This document shows positions 56,788 to 64,000 of a stretch of DNA of 64,000 nt, in pieces. The notes beneath the pieces were generated by a model. It had not been told where the DNA came from and ran no database searches. It saw only the letters and a program-made list of their open reading frames with translations. Numbering within the stretch: the first letter of the stretch is position 1; each line of letters opens with the position of its first letter. Source of the stretch: Chloroflexota bacterium (GTDB lineage: Bacteria > Chloroflexota > Anaerolineae > Aggregatilineales > Phototrophicaceae); contig WTGO01000118.1 of NCBI GenBank assembly GCA_011523515.1, positions 62,001 to 126,000 of the forward strand, written 5' to 3'. The translations under genes and the position numbers were made by a program.

Positions 56788-58356
56788 TTACATTTCCAGG
56801 TAATCTCGCAGCTGGCGGGAGCGCGTGGGATGGCGCAACTTGCGCAGGGCTTTTGCTTCGATCTGGCGGATCCGCTCGCGCGTAACGCCGAAGAAGTGGC
56901 CGACCTCTTCAAGCGTATTGTCCTGGCCGTCAATCAAGCCGAAGCGCATCTCCAGCACCTGGCGCTCACGCTCGCTGAGGACGCCCAAAGCGGACCGGAT
57001 CTGTTCCTTGAGCAACTGCCGCCCGGCCGCGTCCACCGGTCCCAGCATATTGTCGTCGGGGATGAAATCGCCCAGCCGACTGCTGTCTTCCTGGCCGACC
57101 GGCATATCCAGGCTCATCGGCTCCTGGCTGATACGCATGATGCGGCGCACCTTCTGCGACGCCTTGCGCAACTTGCGATTCAGCTGTGGATCGAGGTCTT
57201 CGCCTTCGCGCATCTGCTGCTTGATGTCGCTGCGCTCGGAATCACTGAGGAAATCCATCTCAAGGGCGATCTGTTCGGTGATCGGCTCGGCGCCAAGCGT
57301 TTGGATCAACTCGCGCTGCACACGCATCATGCGGTTGATCGTCTCGACCATGTGGACGGGAATGCGAATGGTGCGCGCTTGGTCGGCGATCGCTCGGCTG
57401 ATGGCCTGGCGGATCCACCAGGTGGCGTAAGTGCTGAATTTGTAGCCCTTGGTATGGTCGAATTTGTTCACAGCCCGCAGTAGACCAATATTGCCCTCTT
57501 GAATCAGATCGAGGAAGCTGATCCCGCGGCCCAAATAGCGCTTGGCAACGCTGACCACCAGGCGCAGATTGGCGCGCGTCAAATCTTCGGATGACAGCGC
57601 CGCGTGCTGCTCTACCTGCTCCTGCTGCTGCTTTGCCAAGCTGATCGGATCAACCGTATCTTCTATCCAGCTATCGAATTCCTCGAGCGGCGGCAGCGCC
57701 TGCTCGCGGCGGAAATAGCGCTGCATCTGCTGCTGGTGCTCAAATGGGAACAGGAAGAGCGCATGAATGACTTGGAAAAACTGCTGCGCCAGCTTGGTCC
57801 AGTCTTCGTCTCTGCCCCAGCTGCGCTGTTTGAGATAGCCGCGGATATACGAATCCGCATCACGATCCCAATTGAGAATAGTCTCTTGAACTTCCGCCAT
57901 CACCTGGAAAAAGTCCGGCGCTTCCACATCGCGCCCGGCGGCGGCCGCTTGCAGGACGTCCCAGTCCTGGCGCAGACGCCGGTACGCAAAGCGCTCAACA
58001 TCGAGAAAGTCGGGATGGCCGTTAGCCGACGACTGATTGTCCAGACTCATCAACTCATCACGGAGCTGCTCCAAGTGGCGCTCGGCGGCGATCTGCGTGC
58101 TCAGCCACATTTCACGGTTGCTATCCAGCAGCGGAACCTGCCCAATTTCTTTCAGATACATCCGAACCGGGTCATCCGGCAGCGGCATACTTTCGCGCGA
58201 AGCGCCCTCGCTCTGCTCGTCCGGATCGCCGGTTGCAAAACTTGAAGTAGTCTGATGAGACCCGCGTCGATCCCCGCTATCCGCCAAGTCGTCGTCCGGT
58301 GACTCGCGATCGTACCCAATGTACTCCCGTAGCGTGTCTTCAGATTCATTCATCAT
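56788..58356 (-). CDS. rpoD: Primary RNA polymerase sigma factor
   Basis: This is the housekeeping sigma factor. Region 1.2 is [16 protein letters not shown] (residues 62-77). Region 2 runs from about 260 with [34 protein letters not shown] and [14 protein letters not shown]. Region 4 ends the protein with [18 protein letters not shown] and [19 protein letters not shown]. Between 1.2 and 2.1 is a non-conserved segment of about 150 residues. The acidic N-terminus is short, so a full region 1.1 is doubtful. AGAAGGAG lies 8 nt before ATG 58356. It follows dnaG after 51 nt, a common pairing. Confidence 0.95.
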   Translation of the reverse strand: MMNESEDTLREYIGYDRESPDDDLADSGDRRGSHQTTSSFATGDPDEQSEGASRESMPLPDDPVRMYLKEIGQVPLLDSNREMWLSTQIAAERHLEQLRDELMSLDNQSSANGHPDFLDVERFAYRRLRQDWDVLQAAAAGRDVEAPDFFQVMAEVQETILNWDRDADSYIRGYLKQRSWGRDEDWTKLAQQFFQVIHALFLFPFEHQQQMQRYFRREQALPPLEEFDSWIEDTVDPISLAKQQQEQVEQHAALSSEDLTRANLRLVVSVAKRYLGRGISFLDLIQEGNIGLLRAVNKFDHTKGYKFSTYATWWIRQAISRAIADQARTIRIPVHMVETINRMMRVQRELIQTLGAEPITEQIALEMDFLSDSERSDIKQQMREGEDLDPQLNRKLRKASQKVRRIMRISQEPMSLDMPVGQEDSSRLGDFIPDDNMLGPVDAAGRQLLKEQIRSALGVLSERERQVLEMRFGLIDGQDNTLEEVGHFFGVTRERIRQIEAKALRKLRHPTRSRQLRDYLEM

Positions 58357-58407
58357 GTTTCTGACTCCTTCTGTTGAAATCGATGTTTGCCGCGATGGGA
58401 GTACTGT

Positions 58408-60447
58408 TTAGCTGACTGCCGCATTGATTCGAGCTTTTGCTCGCATCGACAGCATAATCTTCGCGCGTATTTGATCCCCGAATTGCTCGTCGCCTTTCGT
58501 GCCGGTCTGGGCTTCTTCCTGCAAATACTGCATCTCGACACGTTCGTTGTCGAGCCGCCGCAGGCGCAGTTGCAGCGCGCGGATCACCAATTCTTCTTTC
58601 ACGCTGAAGCCCGGCCTGGCCTTTTGCGAGCCTCTCCTAAATATATCGTGTAAGTCGACCTGAAAGTTTCCGTTAATTCGCGCGGCAACTGCATCGGGGT
58701 CGGCAATCAACAGCGACCGGACCTCGGCGCGCAAGTCTTCGTCAAGCACCAGGCCAAGGTATTGCATGGGCGCCATATCATCCTGCGCCATCGAATCTTG
58801 CAGGGACACCATGAGAGCGCGATATTGGCTTTGCGTGAAGTCATTGGCGCTCAACTCGCCGAGCGGGCCCTGTAGCAAGTCTTCATCTTCAGCCGCCAGC
58901 TCGCGCAATTTTCGATTGACTTGATAGAGCAGATCGGGATCTTTGAGCAGAACGCTGAGACAGAATTCTTCAATCGCCCGTTTCAGCGGCTTATTCGGGG
59001 CCGGCGGCTGCTGCGGGCTCTCCGCGCTGTCGTCTACGGTTGCAAACTCCGGCCCGGCTATTTCGTGTTCGTTGTCCCAGTATTCCGGCGGCATGTCCGG
59101 TGGTGGCGCTGCGGGTGTTGTAGGCCGGACAAGAGGCGTCTGCTCTTGCGCCCAAGCCAGCATGTCGCGCTCGCTGATGCGCAGGCGCCGCGCCAGATTC
59201 TGAATGTTGTCTTGTTTGTAAACGTTGTTCTCCGATACCAGCAGCATAGGCAGCACGGCTTGGGCAACCGCCTGGCGCGCTTGCAGGCTGGAATCAGCCG
59301 TCAGCGGCTCCGACTCCATGTCGATTACGAAATCGGCAACGCTCTGCGCGCTGTCAACGAGGGCTGGCCAGCCCTCAGGCGACTCGCGCAGGAAGTCGTC
59401 CGGGTCTTTGCCGGCGGGGATCTTCAATATCGCGATATCCACCGACAGCTTGCCGGCGTAATCCCGAGCCAGCGTCTGGCGGGCCACTTCCAGGCTGCGG
59501 CGGGCGGCATTCCGGCCTGCTTCGTCGGCGTCCAGCGCGAGCACGATGCGCTTGGCGTAACGCGGCGCCACCTGGCGAATCTGCGGCTCAGTCATGGCCG
59601 TGCCCATCTGCGCCACGACATTGGCATAACCGGCCTGATGCGCCTGGATCACATCCATATAGCCTTCGACAATCACGACCGTGCCGCTGTCGCGAATGGC
59701 CGAGCGGCCCGTATCCAGCCCGTAAAGCAGACGGCTCTTATCGAAAACGGCAGATTGGGGCGAATTGATGTATTTGGCGTTGTCGTTCGCATCCAGGGCG
59801 CGCCCGCCGAAGCCAACCACGCGGCCGCGTTCATCGCGGATGGGGATGATCAGTCGGTTGCGGAAGCGGTCGTAGACGCGTCCGTTGTCGTTGCGCACGG
59901 CCAAGCCGACTTCGACGATCTCGTCGTCACTGTGTCCTAAATCGCGCAGCGCGCGCAGCATAAAATCCCAGATGTCCGGCGCGTACCCAATCTGGAAGGA
60001 CTGAATGGTCTCATCGGTCAAACCGCGCTGATCGCGCAGATACGATCGGATTCTGCCTGTTGTTTCGCGGCGCAAAGCCCTCTGAAAGACTTCGGCCGCG
60101 CTTGCGGTCATGCCGCGCAGCTTTTCCAGGTGATCGCTGCGACTCTTTTGCGCCGCCGTTTGGCGTTGCAGCTCCACGCCGGCTTCAGCCGCCAACTCCC
60201 GCAGCGCTTCTTTGAAGTCCCAACCGTGCAGCTTCTGGGCGAAGGTGAAGAGGTCGCCGCCTTCAGCGCAGGCGCCAAAGCAGTGCCAGGTCTGCCGCGC
60301 CGGGTTCACAACAAAAGACGGCGTCTTTTCGTTGTGGAAGGGACAGCAAGCCTTGTGATTGCGTCCGGCCTTTTTCAGGGTAGGCACGAAGCGCTGCACA
60401 TAACTGACTATGTCGATGCGGGACTTGATGTCATCCGTTGTGGACAC
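58408..60447 (-). CDS. dnaG: DNA primase
   Basis: DnaG makes RNA primers at the replication fork. The CHC2 zinc finger is CCPFHNEKTPSF with WHCFGACAEGGD (residues 34-66). The Toprim region has VVIVEGYMDVIQAHQAGYAN and LALDADEAGRNAARRS, preceded by the GRVVGFGGRALD RNA-polymerase segment. The C-terminal third is a helicase-interaction-like domain of variable sequence. The 679-residue length is a little above average. Start is GTG 60447 (MSTTDDIKSRIDIV) with GAGGAG upstream. It heads the dnaG-rpoD-nfi unit. Confidence 0.96.
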   Translation of the reverse strand: MSTTDDIKSRIDIVSYVQRFVPTLKKAGRNHKACCPFHNEKTPSFVVNPARQTWHCFGACAEGGDLFTFAQKLHGWDFKEALRELAAEAGVELQRQTAAQKSRSDHLEKLRGMTASAAEVFQRALRRETTGRIRSYLRDQRGLTDETIQSFQIGYAPDIWDFMLRALRDLGHSDDEIVEVGLAVRNDNGRVYDRFRNRLIIPIRDERGRVVGFGGRALDANDNAKYINSPQSAVFDKSRLLYGLDTGRSAIRDSGTVVIVEGYMDVIQAHQAGYANVVAQMGTAMTEPQIRQVAPRYAKRIVLALDADEAGRNAARRSLEVARQTLARDYAGKLSVDIAILKIPAGKDPDDFLRESPEGWPALVDSAQSVADFVIDMESEPLTADSSLQARQAVAQAVLPMLLVSENNVYKQDNIQNLARRLRISERDMLAWAQEQTPLVRPTTPAAPPPDMPPEYWDNEHEIAGPEFATVDDSAESPQQPPAPNKPLKRAIEEFCLSVLLKDPDLLYQVNRKLRELAAEDEDLLQGPLGELSANDFTQSQYRALMVSLQDSMAQDDMAPMQYLGLVLDEDLRAEVRSLLIADPDAVAARINGNFQVDLHDIFRRGSQKARPGFSVKEELVIRALQLRLRRLDNERVEMQYLQEEAQTGTKGDEQFGDQIRAKIMLSMRAKARINAAVS

Positions 60448-60479
60448 GGACTGTCGCTCCTCGAAGAGACTTGGAAGTG

Positions 60480-60508
60480 ATTATAGTGTTGCGTGAAAAC
60501 TTGTACAA
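60480..60508 (-). promoter_or_regulatory. Predicted promoter of the dnaG-rpoD unit
   Basis: Minus-strand TTGTAC (60503-60508), 17-nt spacer, TATAAT (60480-60485). The inferred start near 60474 gives a 27-nt leader before the dnaG GTG. This is among the best promoter matches in the window. Confidence 0.7.
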
Positions 60509-60611
60509 TGAATTGGCACTCATGTTGGAGAATTAATACAATTGCCCAGCTTTTGATTTGGCTTCACAAATGACTGACATTCGGGCTGCAGATCGGCCAG
60601 GAACATGGCCG

Positions 60612-63611
60612 CTAGAAATTCTCCAGTTCGCTCAAATCAGCTATGCCCGCCTGCATCGCGCTGATGCGCTGCAGCAGCGCGATGCGATTGTCGCGCAGCT
60701 TCGGATCCGGGTCGTGCACCAGCACCTTGTCGAAAAAGTCGGTCACCGCCGGAACCATGGGCTCGAAGATCGTGAGGAATTCGTCGACGTTTGTCGACGG
60801 GCCGAGTTTAGCGGAAGCGCACAAGTATGTTTGGTGAAGCTGCTTTTCCTCAGGCGCGTTCAAGAGATCGAGTCGCAGGTCCATTTCGGCTTCCGCTTTG
60901 GTGATCCTGACGCAGCGGGCAAAACTGTCGAGTAAAATTTCCCAATCATCGCGTACAACCCAGCGTGACAAGGCCTCAATGCCGCGCAGCGCACGGTAGG
61001 GATTATGCGCCTGCGCCTTTAGCACGGCTTTGATCACATCTGACGGGACACTCAGGCGATCGTCCAGCCAACTGGCGAAGCGTCCCTCCACAAAGGCAAG
61101 CACCTGCTGCTTGACCGGCAAGTCAACGGCCACCAGCTGGCCCTCAGCCACAAAGGCAATCACTCGGCGCAAATCGACCGAGAGCGCCGATTCCGCAAGT
61201 ATGCGGATGACGCCGAGAGCAGCGCGCCGCAATCCAAAGGGATCGGATGTCGATTTCGGCGCCAGGCCCACGGCAATCAGCCCCACAAGGCTGTCGAGCT
61301 TGTCCGCCAGCGCCAGCAGCCGGCCTGCATTAGAAGCAGGCAGGCGATCGCCGGCGCCGGTCGGAAGCCAGTGTTCGCGAATGGCGCTCGCAACTGCCGG
61401 CTCAATACCCTCGCGCAGGGCGTATTCGCGCCCCATGATGCCTTGCAAAGATGTCATCTCCACCACCATGCTGGTCGCCAAATCGGCCTTGGCGATCTGC
61501 GCTGCCTCATGCGCAGTTGCAATGTCGTCAGCGGCAAAACCGAGCAGCGCGCCCAAATCGGCTATGGTCTCCGCCACACGGTCGTTTTTGGCGCGCATGG
61601 AGCCGAGATCGGCTTGAAATGTCAGCGTCCCCAGGCGCGGCAGGTAGTCTTTGAGCGGCTGCTTGATATCCGCCTGGTAGAAGAAACGGGCGTCGGCAAA
61701 ACGGGCGCGCAGCACTTGCTCATTGCCGTGGATCACCTTGTCGAGATGCGCGCCGTTACCGTTGCGCACGCCAATGAAATAGTTCATGAGCTGGCCGTCG
61801 GCATCCTCCAGCGCGAAATAGCGCTGATGCTTGCGCATGACCGTCACCAGTACATCGCGCGGAAGCTCGAGGTAAGCGGCGTCGAATTTGCCCAGAAATG
61901 CCGTAGGCGCTTCCACCAGATTGGTCACTTCCGCCAGCAGCGAGTCGTCATCCGCTACGCTAGCATTGATTCCGTCGGCGAGGGCGACTATCTGTTCACG
62001 TATCGCCGCGCCGCGTTCCGCGGCATCCAGCAGTATGCCCTGCCGACGGCAGAGCTGTATGTATTCTGACGCGCCGGTCAACTCAAATTCGGGCGAGCCG
62101 GCAGGGCGCAGGCCGCGCGTAAGATGGCCGCTCGCCAAGCCGGCAAATTCAAAAGGTATAATCGTCTCGCCAAAGAGCGCGACGACCCAGCGGATGGGAC
62201 GAGAGAAGGCGACATCGGTGTGGTTCCAACGCATGGATTTGCTGAACTTCAGGCCGGTGACGAAACCCGGCAGCGCTTCCGCCAACACTTCTGTCGCCGG
62301 CCGCCCCTCATTGCGCACGACGGCAGTGACGTAGCGGCCGCCGTCAATTTGCTCGACCTTTAGGTCCGCGATATCGACACCTTTGCCGCGCGCGAAACCG
62401 ATGGCGGCTCGGGTCGGATTGCCGGCGGCGTCGTAGGCGCGGTCAGCCGGCGGCCCCTTGGCCAGAAATTTTTCATCCGCCTGTCGTGGCGCCACGTCAC
62501 GCGCGATCACAACGATACGGCGCGGCGTGGCGAACACGTTTAGCTCAGCATAGGTCAGGCGCAGCTCATCAAACAACCTAGGAGCGGCGTCCTTAGCCTG
62601 CGCCAGCGCAGCAGCCACATCATCGGCCGGCAGCTCTTCGACGCCGATTTCGATGAGTACGTCAGCGGCCTCAGCGGGAACCGGAGGTAGATCGCCCGGC
62701 TTTTGCATTTCCGCGCCGGGCCACTGGTCCGCCATCTTCATCAGTGGATGGCCCAGCGCCTCGCGCTGCGACACATACTGCGCTGCGATCGCGCGCGTCA
62801 TTTCGCGCATGCGCCGGAAGTAAGCCGCGCGTTCGGTCACGCCGATGGCGCCGCGCGTGTCCAACACGTTGAAGAGATGGCTGCACTTCAGCACGTAGTC
62901 ATAAGCGGCGATCAGCGCGTCGCCTTCCAGCGCGCGGGCGTATTCGCGCTCGTAGGTATCGTAGGTGGAGCGCAGGGCGGCGACATCCGCCACATTGAAG
63001 TAGTAGCGGCAATGCTCCACCTCGTCGTTGAACATGACATCGCCGTAGCTGACGCCGGGCAGCCAGTCAATTTCCCAGGCGGATTCTTTCCCCTGCAGCG
63101 CCAGGACGATGCGCTCGATGCCGTAGGTGATTTCGACGCTGACGGGATCCAGGTTCATGCCGCTGGCCTGCTGAAAATAGGTGAATTGGGTGATCTCCTG
63201 CCCGTCCAGCCAGACCTCCCAGCCCAGCCCCCATGCGCCCAGAGCCGGCGATTCCCAATTGTCCTCGACGAAGCGGATATCGTGTTCGCGCGCCTTGATG
63301 CCCAGCGCCTCCAGCGAATCCAGATAGAGCTCCTGCGGGTTGCCAGGATCGGGCTTGAGGATGACCTGGTACTGATAGTATTTCTGCATGCGATTGGGAT
63401 TTTCGCCGAAGCGCCCGTCGTCGGGCCTGACCGAGGGCTCAACGTAAGCCACGCGCCAGGGCTCGGGACCCAGCACGCGCAAGGTCGTGGCGGGATTGCC
63501 CGTACCCGCGCCGACCTGCACGTTGTAGGGCTCCCAGATCAGGCAGCCTTGCGCCGCCCAAAAATCATGCAGCTTCAGAATAACTTGCTGGAAGGTCAAG
63601 GCAGTTGTCAT
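60612..63611 (-). CDS. glyQS: Glycyl-tRNA synthetase, fused alpha and beta chains
   Basis: This is the bacterial-type GlyRS that charges tRNA-Gly, here as one 999-residue chain instead of separate GlyQ and GlyS. Residues 1 to about 290 are the catalytic alpha part ([55 protein letters not shown]). From about 318 the beta part begins with [16 protein letters not shown] and continues through [20 protein letters not shown] and an HD-like segment to a C-terminal anticodon-binding-like domain. AGGA lies a few bases before ATG 63611. It is transcribed in the same direction as dnaG, which has its own promoter. Confidence 0.96.
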   Translation of the reverse strand: MTTALTFQQVILKLHDFWAAQGCLIWEPYNVQVGAGTGNPATTLRVLGPEPWRVAYVEPSVRPDDGRFGENPNRMQKYYQYQVILKPDPGNPQELYLDSLEALGIKAREHDIRFVEDNWESPALGAWGLGWEVWLDGQEITQFTYFQQASGMNLDPVSVEITYGIERIVLALQGKESAWEIDWLPGVSYGDVMFNDEVEHCRYYFNVADVAALRSTYDTYEREYARALEGDALIAAYDYVLKCSHLFNVLDTRGAIGVTERAAYFRRMREMTRAIAAQYVSQREALGHPLMKMADQWPGAEMQKPGDLPPVPAEAADVLIEIGVEELPADDVAAALAQAKDAAPRLFDELRLTYAELNVFATPRRIVVIARDVAPRQADEKFLAKGPPADRAYDAAGNPTRAAIGFARGKGVDIADLKVEQIDGGRYVTAVVRNEGRPATEVLAEALPGFVTGLKFSKSMRWNHTDVAFSRPIRWVVALFGETIIPFEFAGLASGHLTRGLRPAGSPEFELTGASEYIQLCRRQGILLDAAERGAAIREQIVALADGINASVADDDSLLAEVTNLVEAPTAFLGKFDAAYLELPRDVLVTVMRKHQRYFALEDADGQLMNYFIGVRNGNGAHLDKVIHGNEQVLRARFADARFFYQADIKQPLKDYLPRLGTLTFQADLGSMRAKNDRVAETIADLGALLGFAADDIATAHEAAQIAKADLATSMVVEMTSLQGIMGREYALREGIEPAVASAIREHWLPTGAGDRLPASNAGRLLALADKLDSLVGLIAVGLAPKSTSDPFGLRRAALGVIRILAESALSVDLRRVIAFVAEGQLVAVDLPVKQQVLAFVEGRFASWLDDRLSVPSDVIKAVLKAQAHNPYRALRGIEALSRWVVRDDWEILLDSFARCVRITKAEAEMDLRLDLLNAPEEKQLHQTYLCASAKLGPSTNVDEFLTIFEPMVPAVTDFFDKVLVHDPDPKLRDNRIALLQRISAMQAGIADLSELENF

Positions 63612-63653
63612 GCAGTTTCCTGCTAGGGTTGGCTGGGCCCGGAATCGTCCGTC

Positions 63654-63659
63654 ATTATA
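63654..63659 (-). promoter_or_regulatory. -10 element of the glyQS promoter
   Basis: A perfect minus-strand TATAAT with a weak -35 (TCGTTA) at 17-nt spacing. The inferred start is near 63646, giving a leader of about 36 nt before glyQS. The 167-nt gap to the next gene shows no other feature. Confidence 0.5.
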
Positions 63660-63778
63660 TGGGCGACCTCAGCGTATAACGAGGGCGACAGTCGCGGGCC
63701 TTTAGCTGAAGCAGCGGCTGCGCCAAACAGTCGAAGCAGCCCGCTTTACTGAGCATACATACGCGGCGGGTGTATGGC

Positions 63779-64000
63779 TTACTCGCCGCTCGCTGGCGCT
63801 TCGCCCTCAGACGCCGGCTCAGGCGTCTTTACCAATTCGTCATGGACGATGTTGGTGAAGGCGTTGAGCACGGTATCGCCCACCAGCACATAATACTCGG
63901 CATCACTAGACTTCAGCACGATGTCGCCGTCATCCATGGCTGCGCCAAAGGTCAGCGTGTAGGTCGCTTCAGTATATTCGGGTAACGCGGAGGAGGCGTC
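63779..64000 (-). CDS. C-terminal part of a gene cut by window edge, possibly DUF4340-like
   Basis: Reading in from the window end there are 74 codons before the TAA at 63779-63781, without a start. The translated piece (EATYTLTFGAAMDDGDIVLK, then DAEYYVLVGDTVLNAFTNIV, then an acidic Pro/Ala tail PEPASEGEAPASGE) is beta-rich. The TLTFGAAMDDGDI...YYVLV pattern is like the repeated unit of DUF4340 proteins linked to ABC-2 export or gliding systems. The fragment is too short for certainty. It is read in the same direction as glyQS. Confidence 0.6.
   Translation of the reverse strand, partial: DASSALPEYTEATYTLTFGAAMDDGDIVLKSSDAEYYVLVGDTVLNAFTNIVHDELVKTPEPASEGEAPASGE

Noticed and set aside
56766-56933. 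N-terminal extension of endonuclease V
   Set aside because: It runs into the 3' end of rpoD and is an out-of-frame reading of the sigma region 4 coding sequence.
60594-60611. CGGCCA/TGGCCG hairpin after glyQS as a terminator
   Set aside because: The stem is short and not followed by a T-run on the minus strand.
63770-63985. Plus-strand 71-codon frame at the window end
   Set aside because: It is antisense to the partial minus-strand gene, which has better coding character and an in-frame stop at 63779.

Overview
The window is a GC-rich, gene-dense bacterial chromosome segment. It carries core information-processing genes: the str operon, rpoB, the primary sigma factor, dnaG, mfd, glycyl-tRNA synthetase, pth and tmRNA. 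It also holds a complete 14-gene complex I (nuo) operon. I infer a member of the Chloroflexota, probably Anaerolineae-like. The reasons are the single-chain GlyRS, many GTG/TTG starts, the style of the nuo cluster and the mix of GT-C, ABC-F and serine-hydrolase accessory genes. No 16S or other decisive marker is present, so the placement is an inference. I saw no prophage, insertion sequence, CRISPR array or tRNA.

Layout. 1-3884 (minus) is rpsL-rpsG-fusA-tuf, with tuf cut by the window edge and a near-consensus promoter at about 4073-4101. 4149-7106 (minus) holds an acyl-CoA dehydrogenase, an alpha/beta hydrolase and an FAD oxidoreductase. 7320-7707 is tmRNA with its own promoter and terminator. 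7771-14383 (plus) holds a lipoprotein, a small STAS-like protein, an ABC exporter, a nitrilase-family amidase, a Pth-TPR fusion and a beta-lactamase-fold hydrolase, followed by a convergent second serine hydrolase. 15690-23200 (plus) is mfd and a tandem pair of GT-C-like membrane proteins. 23223-26056 holds a YbaK-like deacylase, a PhyH dioxygenase, a membrane protein and an EamA transporter. 26125-43599 (minus) is nuoA-N. 43802-48972 (minus) is rpoB followed by an SGNH hydrolase instead of rpoC. 49298-55947 holds a methyltransferase, an ABC-F ATPase, a metal-ligand-depleted M19 dipeptidase homologue, a membrane protein, a GT4 glycosyltransferase and a TPR protein. 56100-63611 (minus) is glyQS, dnaG, rpoD and nfi. 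63779-64000 is the C-terminus of another gene.

The most unusual region is the complex I operon. NuoJ carries about 255 extra residues, resembling two secreted-type beta domains (DUF4397-like), between its fourth and fifth membrane helices. NuoL has two long His/acid-rich loops, and NuoH has a C-terminal extension. The operon also contains a TPR-like small protein between nuoF and nuoG, and a tiny two-helix membrane ORF, apparently split by a frameshift, between nuoB and nuoC. Together these suggest a lineage-specific, externally elaborated complex I.

Other points worth attention are a tmRNA without the normal T-loop sequence, a Pth fused to TPR repeats, an M19 homologue lacking most metal ligands, rpoB separated from rpoC, and three convergent gene pairs whose stop codons overlap by exactly four bases.
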